The position numbers and the translations under genes were made by a program. Positions 20,518 through 31,411 of a stretch of DNA of 64,000 nucleotides are shown here, in pieces. Positions within the stretch are counted from its first letter, which is position 1. Every line of letters starts with the position of its first letter. The notes below the pieces were generated by a model. It had not been told where the DNA came from. It saw nothing but the letters and a program-made list of their open reading frames with translations, and searched no databases. The stretch is from Sarcocystis neurona (lineage: Eukaryota > Apicomplexa > Conoidasida > Eucoccidiorida > Sarcocystidae), in assembly GCA_000727475.1 (NCBI GenBank), contig KL647305.1:88958-152957 (forward strand), read 5' to 3'.

Positions 20518-23500
20518 GAGCTCGGCGCGTGACGATCTACAAAAATGGCTTTTTGCTGGACGAGGGAAACTTCCGTTCGCTCGACGACCCCGAGAACGTC
20601 CGCTTCTTAGAGGAGTTAAAAGCTGGGTATGTTCCTTTCACAGCCGCTGTTCCTGTTACAGTCATTCCGCTGCCTCTTCGTGCTGCAACTCTACTTGCCC
20701 ACGTGGAAGTTTCGCTTGTCTTCACAAACACTTACACGTGTACAAAAATGTAAAACGTGTGTGTGTGTGTTTACCTTCCCTTTCCTTATATATACATTTA
20801 TATATATATATATACACAGATCTACGCGTGTGCCCGTACAGCGGATATCTGTTTGTATGTGTATCCAGACCCATATACGTGTACTGAACTATGTAGTTGA
20901 AGACGTCCAGTGACGTCACCCTCGTCTTGATGACGCAGCTACTTTTGTGCTGTTTACCGTTGATGGCCGGACCCTCTCTCACCTACACGACTTCAACCGC
21001 ATACGTATACGTATGTTACTGCATGCGTATACGTATAGGTGTATACATATGTAAACATATGTAACACATCTGCGGAAATGCTCGCAGCTCCTGCTAGCAT
21101 GGGATCGGGCGCGTGCCCGTACCCGCGTATACTCCAGCAGCTGCACGTACGCATTACGTATACGTGCGTATTACCTCTGCAGACCAAACACAGCTGTCGA
21201 GCGCTCCGAAAGCAGCACATAGCTATGAGCACCACGGTAGCGGCGGCTTCGCCAGGAGCAGACCCCACCCTGTCCTCGCCGCGCAAAGGCGCTGCGCATA
21301 CGCTTGGCTCTGCATTGTGAAGTGCTATGCTGCTGGGGGAACTGCTGCAGATTTGCACCTAGGGAACTCCAGGAAGGTGGGAGACAGGTACACATCGAGC
21401 TGGTGAACGAGCACACTGAGACGTACACGCCTCCGCCGCCGCCTGCGGTAAGATCCGACAGCACGTTGTAACGGAAAGCCTTGTTTTCTTCCATGTGCTA
21501 GTTGACGTCTTCCGCTGGAGTCTGTTTCCCGTACTCCTTGTTGTAGATACTTCATATGTGCTCTCTACCACCTGCTGTTTCACGCGTATTCGTCGCGGCC
21601 CCGGTCGTCGTTCTGGTTGTACGTCTTTCCGCGTGTGCGGAGTGTTTTTCCGTATTTCCGGCTTCCCCTCCGTTTTTTGCTTTCCTCTTTCGGATTCTCG
21701 TTGCTCTAGGCCTTGTCGGCCCACCCTTCGCATCCTTGTGTTCAAGAGGAAGAAGCAGTGGCCCTCACTGAGTGTTCGTACATCACCACAAGGTGTTTGC
21801 GCGCTTTCGTGTGCGCGCCGTTGGGTGGACCACGCGACGAAAGTCATTTCGAAACGGGAAGAGGACGTGGTGACTGAATACCGCTAGCAGACGTATACAC
21901 ATGTGTATGCGTGGTTACATGTACGTATTTATGTCTACATTCGTGAGCCACCTAGAAAATTGTCTCTGCGTAGCCATTGCGTCCCCAAAACGAATAGGCC
22001 TCAGTCGTTTGCATATCTGTGTGCGCCCCTGGTAAGCGGAACTGCTCTCCGCGACCGCTTTCCTGAGAAGGAATACGTTTGTGTGTGGTCTGAAATTTTG
22101 TCTGTCGTAATTCGTTCCGCTCTCATCGGCGGACACAGGAGAACCGTAGACGCCCGGCTTTCCTCGCATACTCCTGTGAAACTGCGTTCGATTCTCCTTT
22201 GCGCTCTCTGCCGCGAATTCCTCCGTGTCAACTGCAGTACGTGCTTTTCAGTGGAGAGGGCCAGACTTTGAACAGCAGTTCTGGCGCGTCTGGCAGCACG
22301 AGTGCCGCAACATCTGCTGCTGGCGCTGTTGATGTGACAAGAGGGGAGGTCACGGTGCAAGAGGATGCTCCGACTACAACGCTCCAGTTCCGCTTTCATG
22401 ACGGACAGCGGCGCGCGCAGCGATTCAACGAGTCGCATACCATCGCTGACGTGCGCGCGTTCGTCAGCCAGTACGTCGGGCGTCTTTTCTCACAACAGCA
22501 GGACCCGATACCCCTTAGCAGCGAGAGTGTCAATGTAGCTCGCCATCAAGCTTTCAGCGCAGAAGCAGCCCTCCACACTGCGGGAAGCCCCACACGGCAG
22601 CAGGAGCTTCGCAAGCAGCAGCAGCTATGGGCGCAGCAACTCCTCCCGCAGGCAGCGGTAGCCACAACGCTCTTCGGTTACACAGCGCTCTTCCACGCAG
22701 GGCAATGACGCATACGGTGCCAGTCGGGCACATGGCGGTAGTGTTGCCGATATGGCGGGGTACGGATACACTGCAGCGACTCTTCGGAAGACGTGCAAAA
22801 CGGGCAGGACTTACGCATTGTATTTCCTCGTGCAGAAACAAATGCGTCCGCAGCAGCAATCCCGTAGACAACGACTGCTCTGCACGCAGCCCCAGCTCCG
22901 CGGCACGCCATAAAAGCCGGCGACCTGCAACAGTTCACTACGTTCTGTCACGCAGTGGGACGCGGTTGCTGGCCTGGCGCGCCGTGCATCTTCCCTTTCG
23001 TGCTTCTGCTGCTGATCGTCTGGATCTTCGTTAGCTGGTCGACGGGCGTCGGAGAGGCGCTGTGCACGCAGTCGCACAAGTGCTGCTCCTTCTGTGCAGG
23101 CTCGGTCGGACGTCGTTTAGATGATGTGCTGGTGCTGCTGCTGCTGTTGCTGCTCGTACACCCCGTCGAACTGGTGCTGCTGCTATTCTCGCTCTGCTCC
23201 GATGACGCAATGCTGACGCAATTGTGCGCGTACTGCAACACACTGGTCGTATGAAGGCAGTGTATTGCTGCCGTCCGTCTTATGGAATCATGTGCCTCGA
23301 GGCTCTCATACGAGTGCCACGTAGAGTGCGCCAGGCCGATGCGTGATCTTTTCTCCAGATGCAGTGGAGGGGGGAATGCAGAGCACGCAGTCCCAATGTG
23401 GCAGTGTGTCGAAGCTTCCACCAACGACAGAAGGGCACGCAGCAGTTTGCTTTGAGTCTTGCTGTGTTGGCGTGGGCCCCCATCAAGGATATCTGCGCTG

Positions 23501-24176
23501 CGGTACTGCTGTGCGCGCCGTTCGTACTGGGCAGCGTTGTGCAGGTCCCAGACGGTCGTGTCGTCGGAGGCGCTGTGTGTTGTATCGCATCATTCTGGAG
23601 TCCCCGTGGCGCTTAGTCAACAACTCCTTTTTCGCCTCAAACGATCCGCTTTCGACGGACCCTTAGCTACTTGCACATGCGTATATATGTACTTGTATCA
23701 AAGAAGATGGCAGGGTCGTGCGTAGCTCGTATTCTTGATCAGACAGGACAACGAATAGAAGCGCTGTTTTGTGTGCGGTACCATTATAACGTTTACGCCG
23801 CTGCCGCTGCCGTGGACCAGCAGGAGTAGCGGTGTCTTGTGGTTCCGTTTTCATTGTGTCTGCCTGAGTGACAAGACTGCTTCAGGGGATACAGCTGTAC
23901 TATCCGTCTATTATACCGCATGACTGGGAACTAGTGTATAAGCCGTACAGAACAAGGACAGAGCTCTCTACAGGGTCGTGAATCTCTTAAAGGCGTCATC
24001 GGTGTACACGTGTCCCGCTGCTCGACTCGCTTGTGTGAATATTTTGCAGGGTGGCTCCAGTGGACGGCGAGTTCCGACTTCTCGAAGGATTCCCGCCTAA
24101 AGAGATTGCGCTTGACCCGTCTACTACTTTGAAGGACGCAGGATTGCTGAATGCAACGATCGTCCAGAAACTCTGA
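20518..24176 (+). CDS. p47/Shp1-type SEP- and UBX-domain protein, p97/CDC48 cofactor (5' end missing)
   Basis: In other eukaryotes p47/Shp1 proteins are adaptors that recruit the AAA ATPase p97/CDC48 to ubiquitinated substrates and membrane-fusion sites. Four exons can be joined: 20518-20626, 21351-21447, 22238-22470 and 24050-24176, giving 187 residues. Exons 1 and 2 make a complete SEP domain (VTIYKNGFLLDEGNFRSLDD, then PENVRFLEELKAG, then FAPRELQEGGRQVHIELV). A Pro run links to the conserved FSGEGQTLN motif at the start of exon 3. Exons 3 and 4 make the UBX domain (LQFRFHDGQRRAQRFNESH, then ADVRAFVSQ, joined to FRLLEGFPPKEI and ending GLLNATIVQKL before TGA). Donors are GTATGT, GTAAGA and GTACGT; acceptors end CTGCAG, CTGCAG and TTTGCAG; all phases match. 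The first listed exon starts at an inferred CCCCCAG acceptor in phase 1. The N-terminal region, including any UBA domain, was not found and probably lies at 19.9-20.4 kb. Confidence 0.88.
22471..24049 (+). other. Long third intron of the p47 gene, splitting the UBX domain
   Basis: The intron is 1,579 bases, GTACGT...TTTGCAG, interrupting codon CA|G between exons 3 and 4. It contains CAG/GCTG-rich stretches, and the exon-3 frame runs on without a stop to 22708. An open minus-strand frame (22948-23424) and a plus-strand frame (22955-23254) lie inside it, but both follow the trinucleotide-rich sequence and have no recognisable domain. Confidence 0.75.
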
Positions 24177-25228
24177 GTGGTTGAACGGAAGGAGAACTGA
24201 GTGTGTAAACAAATTCATCGCAGGGACAACATTGTGATCGGAAGAAAATGCACGTGAATAACAGTGCTTGGATGTGGTGTTCAACACGGTGTAATGGTAT
24301 GGGACAGTACATCGTTTTTATTGCTGCGTTTGCTTCTGTCTCCCCTGATACAACAGGGTGATGGTGCTGCCGCACAAAGCTGCAAGCGTAAGCTGGCACA
24401 GAGCGTCCTCTTTCAGCAGACGACGGCGCACGACGCGGTGTGAGTGGAGGCAGTGGGTTATCGTAGCGGCCCTCATGAAGAACGCGCGTCTTGGTGAATC
24501 GAGCTGGGGGTGAGAGTTAGATATTCAGGAAAAGAGCTCCGTCAGCCAGCATGGAACAACGAGTCTGCGCCCCTTGGTTGCTGCCCTCACCAACACAGGA
24601 GGATACACGTCAGAGGAAATAGTTGGTGCGGAACTCTTATTCTGCCAGTATATCAGACCTTGACTACTACGACTGCACCACTGTTGTGAAGGGAGCGTGA
24701 ATCACTGGAACTGGCGAGTGCTGTGCCCGGGGGATAGGGTAGGTCATTGTGTCGCTGAAAATAGGTGTATTTCGTTTCATACGATTTATATCCTTGGGAA
24801 GGCACCAGCTTCGTTGGACAAAGCATGTACTTGACCTACGTACGCGAGCAGGCTGGTGAAGCCGCCGGACAGGTGTCATCTGCTGGGAACTTTTTAGGAA
24901 CATCGCGCTGAAAGCAGGGTCTAAACAACTATCTTCAGTTGAATATGTGGAAACGGTATGCGCCCACTCGGGCGCCGGTGTCCTACACAACACCGCAAAG
25001 GCTGAGTTACAAACAATGGAGTGTGGTCTCTGCCCTTCAGCGGACGTTCCCGAGGGATGCCGTGCACCCCGCTGAGTGCACAGACTACCGTCTCGCGTAG
25101 CAGTGAACGTAAGGAGGTATTCTGCAGCATGTTCGATTATTATCACAGAAGGTGCCCAACGTGGCTGTACGTCATGCATTTCATAGTGAAACACAGCAAG
25201 CGTAAACACACGCTCATGCGTAGCGTAG

Positions 25229-25268
<40 letters not shown>

Positions 25269-26045
25269 GCTTATTTTTCAATGCCTGACGAGGCAGTCGT
25301 TGGCCGCCGTACATGGCGCAACCCCTTGTCTACAATGCAGTAGCAACAGGGGTGCTGGAAGACGTAAAGGCGTTAATTCGTGAAACCCGGATGACCGAGA
25401 CGTTTCTTGAAGTGGTGGCGACGTACAAAAGACGATGTCAACAGGCTCTGACGGCGGCCTCAACGCGGATATGTTAAAGAAGCTGTATTACAGTTTCTGC
25501 TTCCAGTACAGTAGAGGATCTCATGCTCACGTCCCAGGATCCATTTGGTGATAGTAGCATTATGTGCTGCATGAGATGCAACAACCGTGGAAGCGGCGGC
25601 AAAGCAAGTTTTTCAGTGTTCGATGGTAGAAGGTGATGTTCTACGGACGAGACCCCCCAGACTTCCCGTGTGAGCAGATGGAAAGGGGACGGAGCGCTCG
25701 TGCTGGTGGCGCATGTAGGCGTCAGGATACGCTTGCCCACGCGCGCAGCGGATCCTGCTTGAGACCAGCAGGGACACGCGTGTTTAACGAAAAGTTGCGT
25801 AAGACAACTCCGCAAGAACACGCGCGTCTACAAGTCGCCAAAGACAACTCCGAACAACACCCACTTTCACACGCCTACCTCGTTCTACGTGTTGCTCTGG
25901 CATTCGAGGGCGCTCGCCGCCAGCGCTGCTGCACTGTATACTGCCAGAGATGATGGCCCTTCCAGTTGCAGCACCGCGGTGCAAAATGAATGAGATCACA
26001 TGCATATACGTTCGATTATGAGCGCACAGCTTTTACTAGACTAGC
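24177..26045. other. Intergenic, no gene seen
   Basis: This is the downstream flank of the p47 gene. It holds short frames only, plus an (AC)n microsatellite. The 215-codon minus-strand frame across 24667-25314 runs through the microsatellite and is not convincing. Confidence 0.5.
25233..25264. repeat. (AC)16 microsatellite
   Basis: This is a perfect dinucleotide run of about 32 bases, followed by ATATGC. Confidence 0.97.
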
Positions 26046-26972
26046 TTGTGCTGTACATCCGGTCAATCTTCAATTCCGCGTTGCGCGTTCGCAAGCGGGC
26101 AGTGCTCGTCCTTGTGTACGGCTCCCAACGCAAATGTGAAAGCCTTGAGCGACTGCTATCGTTCTTGTCGCGGGCGTCAGGCACCAGGAAAGGAGGAGAC
26201 GCCACGGCAGGCGCTCCTTCAAAAGGCGCGTCACGTGGTCTTCCATGATCACTTTGACATGACCACGATGCTGGGGCTACTCTACCTGATACTTTTCCCA
26301 TCAATAAACTCGTGCGCAGGGGTACACCACGGAGGACACCTCCCTTTGTTGCATGTTCCCTCACTGCACCGTTACTACCGTGATGCACGAAGAGTTCATG
26401 GACAACTCCATTATCGACGTACGCATACAGCATTCGTGCCCGCAGTGGGTCTAGCTCAGATCTCTACAACGAATATTGCATACAGCACTTCGTGCACACG
26501 GCGCTCTGTGGTAGGCTGTCCTCATTGTGCGTTTCACGCACCCTCGTTAAATGTTGCTCGTCTGCACATTAAGCAAGGGGATGACAGTGCAGTTGCTCGT
26601 TATAAAGTGACACGACTGTTTGTATGCATACATACAGCTACGCATGGACTTTACACGTATACTGCAGTCACCCACGACTTCCACGCGGTATTACCGCGCT
26701 TCCTAGACATACAGGCTGCGTTGCGGTTGGCTTGTTTGGAGGAGCGTTTTCTCCAGGCCCTGAATGCTCCGGCCTCCATCTACGCCGTTCTCTCCTTGAG
26801 CCACATGCGCACGTCTCCACGGTTATCCGCACACCGCAGACGTACGTCCCGAATGAGTGTGTCGGTATGTTTCCAACCGCATACCCCGCTGCACCTGAAA
26901 CGCATGGGAGCAGGCAACTCATCATGGTGTTCCATCCCTTCACCGTGCGGATCGTCAGAGAAAGTCCACTGA
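26046..26972 (+). other. Unusually long open frame of unknown status, 308 codons
   Basis: This is an uninterrupted plus-strand frame in otherwise gene-poor DNA. The translated peptide is His-, Arg-, Ser- and Cys-rich with no recognised domain or homopolymer runs. Its composition is unlike the confident genes of this window. A second plus-strand frame of 187 codons overlaps its 3' half. Chance is a plausible explanation, since stops are only moderately frequent at this base composition. It is recorded as a candidate only. Confidence 0.15.
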
Positions 26973-27187
26973 GCAAAATGCGTAGACGTGTGCCCAGGCG
27001 TTGTCTACGAGTGTACGCATGCAGCTCTCCGCATATATACACATTACCACTACGTGTAGTACAGCGTTCCGCTCTTCAAGGGAGGACGTACTCGATAGAG
27101 CACCACCTTATACCAGGGTCGTTCTCATCCGGTGGCACATTAGATCGGTGTCACCCAGCAGCGCTCGAGTACGACGATTCATCGTGA

Positions 27188-28348
27188 GCTGGTTTGCTGC
27201 ATCCCGTGCACGGGGCTGCAACGATGTTTGCTGCAGGAGATCAGGTCTCTCCACAGAGCCTTTCACAATCCCCGCGGAAATGCCGTCCGCTAGCGACCAT
27301 GCTGCCACGTAATGGCTGGCCACTGGCCCAGTGAGGACCGGTGGCGCCAAGCTTTGACTTCAACACGGTGGTGATACAGTTGTAGTCGATATGTGGGCCA
27401 CTGAAGCGGCTGCTGCAACTGCAGTGTAGCCGGTGTCGGCCGGTGAGTGCGCGCACCCGGTGGTGGCCGTAAGCCGCTGCAGGTGCTGCTGTTAGCCGGC
27501 TCGTGCCAGTGCCGCTGCTCCATCGGGCGTTCGTGATGAGGAAAGCGGCTGGCCACCACCTTCCTCGGGCGCTTCTGCCACCCAAAAGGAGGCATCCTGC
27601 TGGGTAACGGACGGCTGTCCGGCGTTTTGCGTTCATCTGAGTGTCTACTACGTTTGTTCCAGTGGTAGATGTGGCTTCCAGCGCGAAGAACTCAGGTCGT
27701 CTTTGCTATCTGGCGATGTGTGCTGCATGAGGTCTGCAGCTGTTCGTCGCTGACCATCGATGTAGGACGCCAGCGGTGCTGCCTCAACAGCAGGAGCAGC
27801 CCTCAGGAAACGCAGGACCAACCACCTGCTGCACAGATCTGAAAAAGCAGTGCTATTCTTCAGCCGTCGCCCATTCCTTTTCAAGGGCGTAGGTCGTCGT
27901 ACCTTCATAGTAGTGTGTACGAGACTGCTTCGTGTGTCCACGCAAGCCGCCCTACAGCTGCGACACAGGAGCGGCAGCAGCAGCACCTTGACGAGGAGCG
28001 GCAGCTGCTTTCTATAGGGATGGCAGGTAGCCGCTAAAGTGTAATTGCGGAGTGGCACGAAAACAGCACTAAATCGCGCGCGAATATAGATTTGCTTCGA
28101 CCTCTCGCAGTGATAGAGGGTCAGTGATTTAGCTGGCGTCCCTCCTATTCGCCAACCTCAGGAAATGGAGGCCCTTACGTGTGTGCCGCACACGTGTACA
28201 CAGACGGATTCATAGGGAGGTAGGAACAGGGAGGAGGATATAGACGGTCCTCTTTTCTCCGTATTTGCTCGCCGTAAAGCCATATGTAATATTACCGAGC
28301 ACTACGGGTGGTAAGACAACTTTCGTTCGTCGCCCAGCTACGAAATCG
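27188..28348. other. Interval with weak minus-strand coding potential
   Basis: On the minus strand, 27648-28058 (136 codons) and 27241-27636 (131 codons), plus an alternative frame at 27290-27595, have a fairly protein-like composition (for example RWLVLRFLRAAPAVEAAPL). No domain, start or splice pattern could be established. They may be parts of one spliced gene or noise. The last 250 bases form the upstream flank of the Ser-rich gene. Confidence 0.25.
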
Positions 28349-31300
28349 ATGGCTGGTCTAGAAAAGGGGAACGGTCCGGTGCCTTCAGAGCGTTCCTCGG
28401 AGGTAGACGACCGTAGGGTTAGGGACCGAGAAGATAGCAACAGCAGTGGCAGTGGTGGCAGCAGCAGTGGCAGCAGCAGTAGCAGCACCAGTAGCAGCAG
28501 CAGTAACAGTAGCAGCAAGAGCAGCAGCAGTAGCAGTAGTAGCAGTAGCAGCAGTAGCCGCAGCAGCAGTAAGAGTAGCAGCAAGAGTAGCGGCGGCAAT
28601 AGCAGCATCAGTGACACCGTCAGCAGGAACGACACGGTGGCAGACCCCACGGTAAATCGTGACAAAGCAAATTGTCAGAAAGGTCATACTGAAGAAGAGG
28701 GCCGTTCATGTGATACAAACACGGCTGGTACGCAGCAGGGCCAGGTCCACGCAACGAATGCACGCAGCGAAGCGAGAGACGCAACAGAATCAAGCGCGAG
28801 GTTAGGAGGAGGCGACTCAGGGTCTACACTGTCTCCATTGCCAACTGCGTCTGTCGGGTCAAACGAAATCCGACGCGGGTTATCAGGTGCTTCGGTCGGG
28901 TCAATAGAGGCAGGGGTCGGGAGAGAAAGACGGGGCTCAAGAGCTGCCGTGTTTAACGCAGCAGATGCACGTGTGAAAGCAGGACAGCTCTCTCGTGCAG
29001 GCAGCACACGAGCTACAACAGCAGGAAGCCGAGTGGAAGTCCGAGGAGAATTAGAAGTTACGAATGTCTCAAGTACGCAGGAACTTATTCAGTTGTTGGA
29101 AGATAGTTCATCCCCGTTCGCCCTTCAGCTCCAAAATGTAGAGCTGCGCGTGGGCCCCAGCCAAAGTGTTCGGCTGGGAGAGGCAGTGCCAGCGCTGCGG
29201 GAACATCTGAGGCGTGGTCTTGAGCGCCAGCTGCGACAGGCAGCAGGGCCTGATGGAGACACACAATCTCGTGTCTCTACTGGTGGAAGACATAGTGCGT
29301 CACGGGGCGGAGCGAGCGTCAGCAGCCCGAGACATAGCAGTAACATCCTGTTAACGGGTACGGTGATAGGTGGTGCGCATCCCAGGCTGTTGAGCAGCAG
29401 AGAGGGACCACGTGCTACTGCGAAAACCTCTGCGGTGTCACATCCTCAGGCATTAATCGGCAGAGAGGCGGCACCTGCACGCAGTATACCTTCTGGAGAG
29501 CATAGTGCAGTCTCAGTAGTTGCAGCGTCGGGTGTCGCAGCGACGCAAAGAACTGACGACGGGGAGGCAACTTCTGCAGCGACAGTTTCAGTCCCTGTAA
29601 GCGCAGCTGTGGCGGAGCAGGCACAACAGCAGCGGGCTTCTGCTGAGGCCACTTCGTTGGTGCAGCAAATTTTGGAAGTGCAAGGACAGGTAAAAAGCCT
29701 GTTAGCTGAGGAAGGTCTTAGCCCTGTTGCCGCGGAGGCCGGAGCACTGAAGAAAAAGAAAGCTGCACAGGAAGATGCGGAAGACGAGCGAAGACCGGGA
29801 CGGAGGATATCGGGGAGCAGTGGACCTCCTGGTGGCAGCCTGAACGACAGCACACACGGCGGAAGGGCGGCAGGAGGAGGCGCCGGCAGTAGCAGCAGCG
29901 CGTTTAGTATTCCAGGGAGCAGCGGCAGCAGCGGGAGTCCAACGTCTGTCAGGGGCAGTCTCATGCCGAAGTCGGCCCCTGTGCTGCAGCAGAACAGCGG
30001 TGCAGCTGCGGTGGTGAAAGAGATAACAGATGGGGACGCCGCTGGTGAATATTCGGGATCTTCAGGAACTGAGCGACGTGAAAAACTGGAGTCGGCGGCG
30101 GAGGAAGCGTCGCCTGTTGAGGGTACAAAAGTGAAGACAGTTGCTAGAACACGCAAGAGCACAGCGGACGAAGGAGACGGAAGGAAGGAGGAGTCTGACT
30201 CAGTGCAACAGGAGAAGGGAAACGAAGAGGAAGGACGAAGTGACAGAGGAGTGGCTGTATCAGCTGGGCGACGGATCCAGGGAAGCCTTCAAACAAACGT
30301 AGATCAAGCGAGAATCGAAGTGACCGCCGAAACACTTTCGCCAGTGGACGTAAAAGATGCACAAGCAAAAGATTCTGAGGAAGCAGAAGCCGCAGAAGAT
30401 ACTGCCGCGGTCACACAACGAGGGCCGATTGGGGGAACCACTGGAGAAAGGGGGGGCGCACGCGTAACCGAGAAGAAAGACCACACCGTCTCAATCGAGA
30501 AGGCGAATGAGACAAAACAGCGGATTCGGGGACGGACGCGGGAAGCAGAAGTTCGCGGTACAGGTGGTGGCGCGAGAGGAGACAACGAAACACCAGAACC
30601 AGATGCGCCTGCGGCAAAGGAGAAGGAGGGAGGGGCGAAACAGGGTTCTTGGGAGGAGACGAAAGAAGATCGCAGAAGCTCTCCTGGACCTGACGAAAGT
30701 GCGGGCATGACCATCGATCAAGCAAGTGCTCACTCAGAGCGTATTGGCAGTGCTCACGAGGCGGTAGACGAACAGAAGCGGGTCTCTCCGGGGGAAACGC
30801 TTGGAGAGCTACCAGAAGTGAATGTTCCAGGCGTGGTGCCCAACGAAGAATCTGAAGGACTCGCGATTAGCGAACAACAAAGAGGTCAAGTGAAAGAAGA
30901 AGCAGAGAAACCATCTGGCGGGAAGCCATTCTTAACTAAACCGGGGACTGACGGGACGTCGCCACGAGCGGCTAGAGGTCCGAGGTCTTCCGCGGAAAGG
31001 AGAGAGCAGGAGCGCCGTGTAGGCGGAAGCTCCGAGAAGTCTATTACACACGAAAGTGAGGTGCAGGAGCAGGCTAGCGCCGCCGCGGCTGCTTCATCAA
31101 CGCCCACGTTTGTACAGACTTTAAGCAGTTTTTTCACTTGGGGGGCAGCAGATGATGAAACTAAACCCTCACCAGCGCCAAAGAACGAGGTCGAGGCAAA
31201 TGAAAAAAAGGTTTCTGCGGAGGGAGAGGCTGACAAAGAAACGACTAAGGGGCCGGCAGTGCGTCCGGAACAAGTTGGCGCTCCGGCACTAACGACAGCA

Positions 31301-31411
31301 GAGAAGGGAGGTAAAGGTGTTGAAGGACAGGACAGAAAGGAACCCAAACCAAAGCTTAAACCCAAGGCACCCCCGGCAGGGATAGCGCTGTCAAAAAGAG
31401 ATAAGGCATAG
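28349..31411 (+). CDS. Ser/Gly/Glu-rich, probably disordered protein of unknown function
   Basis: This is a single open frame of 1,020 residues from ATG 28349 to TAG at the end. The frame is open a further 36 codons upstream but contains no earlier ATG, so this start is preferred unless a 5' exon exists. Residues about 30-85 are a poly-Ser tract broken by Gly, Arg, Lys and Asn. The middle is Ala-, Gly-, Ser- and Gln-rich. From about residue 470 onward it is highly charged (Glu, Lys, Arg, Asp, Thr), as in disordered proteins. The only hydrophobic cluster is near the C-terminus (FVQTLSSFFTWGAADD), followed by a Pro/Lys-rich tail (KPKLKPKAPPAG). There is no signal peptide, transmembrane segment or known domain, so I cannot assign a function. 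The composition is purine-rich and coherent over 3 kb, which supports a real gene. A poly-Leu reading on the other strand is its shadow. Confidence 0.75.
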   Translation: MAGLEKGNGPVPSERSSEVDDRRVRDREDSNSSGSGGSSSGSSSSSTSSSSSNSSSKSSSSSSSSSSSSSRSSSKSSSKSSGGNSSISDTVSRNDTVADPTVNRDKANCQKGHTEEEGRSCDTNTAGTQQGQVHATNARSEARDATESSARLGGGDSGSTLSPLPTASVGSNEIRRGLSGASVGSIEAGVGRERRGSRAAVFNAADARVKAGQLSRAGSTRATTAGSRVEVRGELEVTNVSSTQELIQLLEDSSSPFALQLQNVELRVGPSQSVRLGEAVPALREHLRRGLERQLRQAAGPDGDTQSRVSTGGRHSASRGGASVSSPRHSSNILLTGTVIGGAHPRLLSSREGPRATAKTSAVSHPQALIGREAAPARSIPSGEHSAVSVVAASGVAATQRTDDGEATSAATVSVPVSAAVAEQAQQQRASAEATSLVQQILEVQGQVKSLLAEEGLSPVAAEAGALKKKKAAQEDAEDERRPGRRISGSSGPPGGSLNDSTHGGRAAGGGAGSSSSAFSIPGSSGSSGSPTSVRGSLMPKSAPVLQQNSGAAAVVKEITDGDAAGEYSGSSGTERREKLESAAEEASPVEGTKVKTVARTRKSTADEGDGRKEESDSVQQEKGNEEEGRSDRGVAVSAGRRIQGSLQTNVDQARIEVTAETLSPVDVKDAQAKDSEEAEAAEDTAAVTQRGPIGGTTGERGGARVTEKKDHTVSIEKANETKQRIRGRTREAEVRGTGGGARGDNETPEPDAPAAKEKEGGAKQGSWEETKEDRRSSPGPDESAGMTIDQASAHSERIGSAHEAVDEQKRVSPGETLGELPEVNVPGVVPNEESEGLAISEQQRGQVKEEAEKPSGGKPFLTKPGTDGTSPRAARGPRSSAERREQERRVGGSSEKSITHESEVQEQASAAAAASSTPTFVQTLSSFFTWGAADDETKPSPAPKNEVEANEKKVSAEGEADKETTKGPAVRPEQVGAPALTTAEKGGKGVEGQDRKEPKPKLKPKAPPAGIALSKRDKA
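28435..28612. repeat. (AGC/AGT)n trinucleotide run encoding poly-Ser
   Basis: About 178 bases of nearly pure AGC, AGT and related triplets are read in the Ser frame, with occasional GGC, AAG, AAC and CGC interruptions. Runs like this are characteristic of Eimeria coding exons. Confidence 0.9.

Noticed and set aside
20990..21070. TACGTATACGTATG-type palindromes considered as an origin or telomere-like repeat
   Set aside because: They are ordinary alternating sequence like many other islands in the window, inside p47 intron 1.
24667..25314. 215-codon minus-strand frame with alternating Cys-Val
   Set aside because: The Cys-Val stretch is produced by the (AC)16 microsatellite, and there is no conserved domain or splice context.
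28210..28665. Minus-strand poly-Leu frame that looks like a membrane protein
   Set aside because: It is the complement of the AGC/AGT poly-Ser tract of the plus-strand gene.
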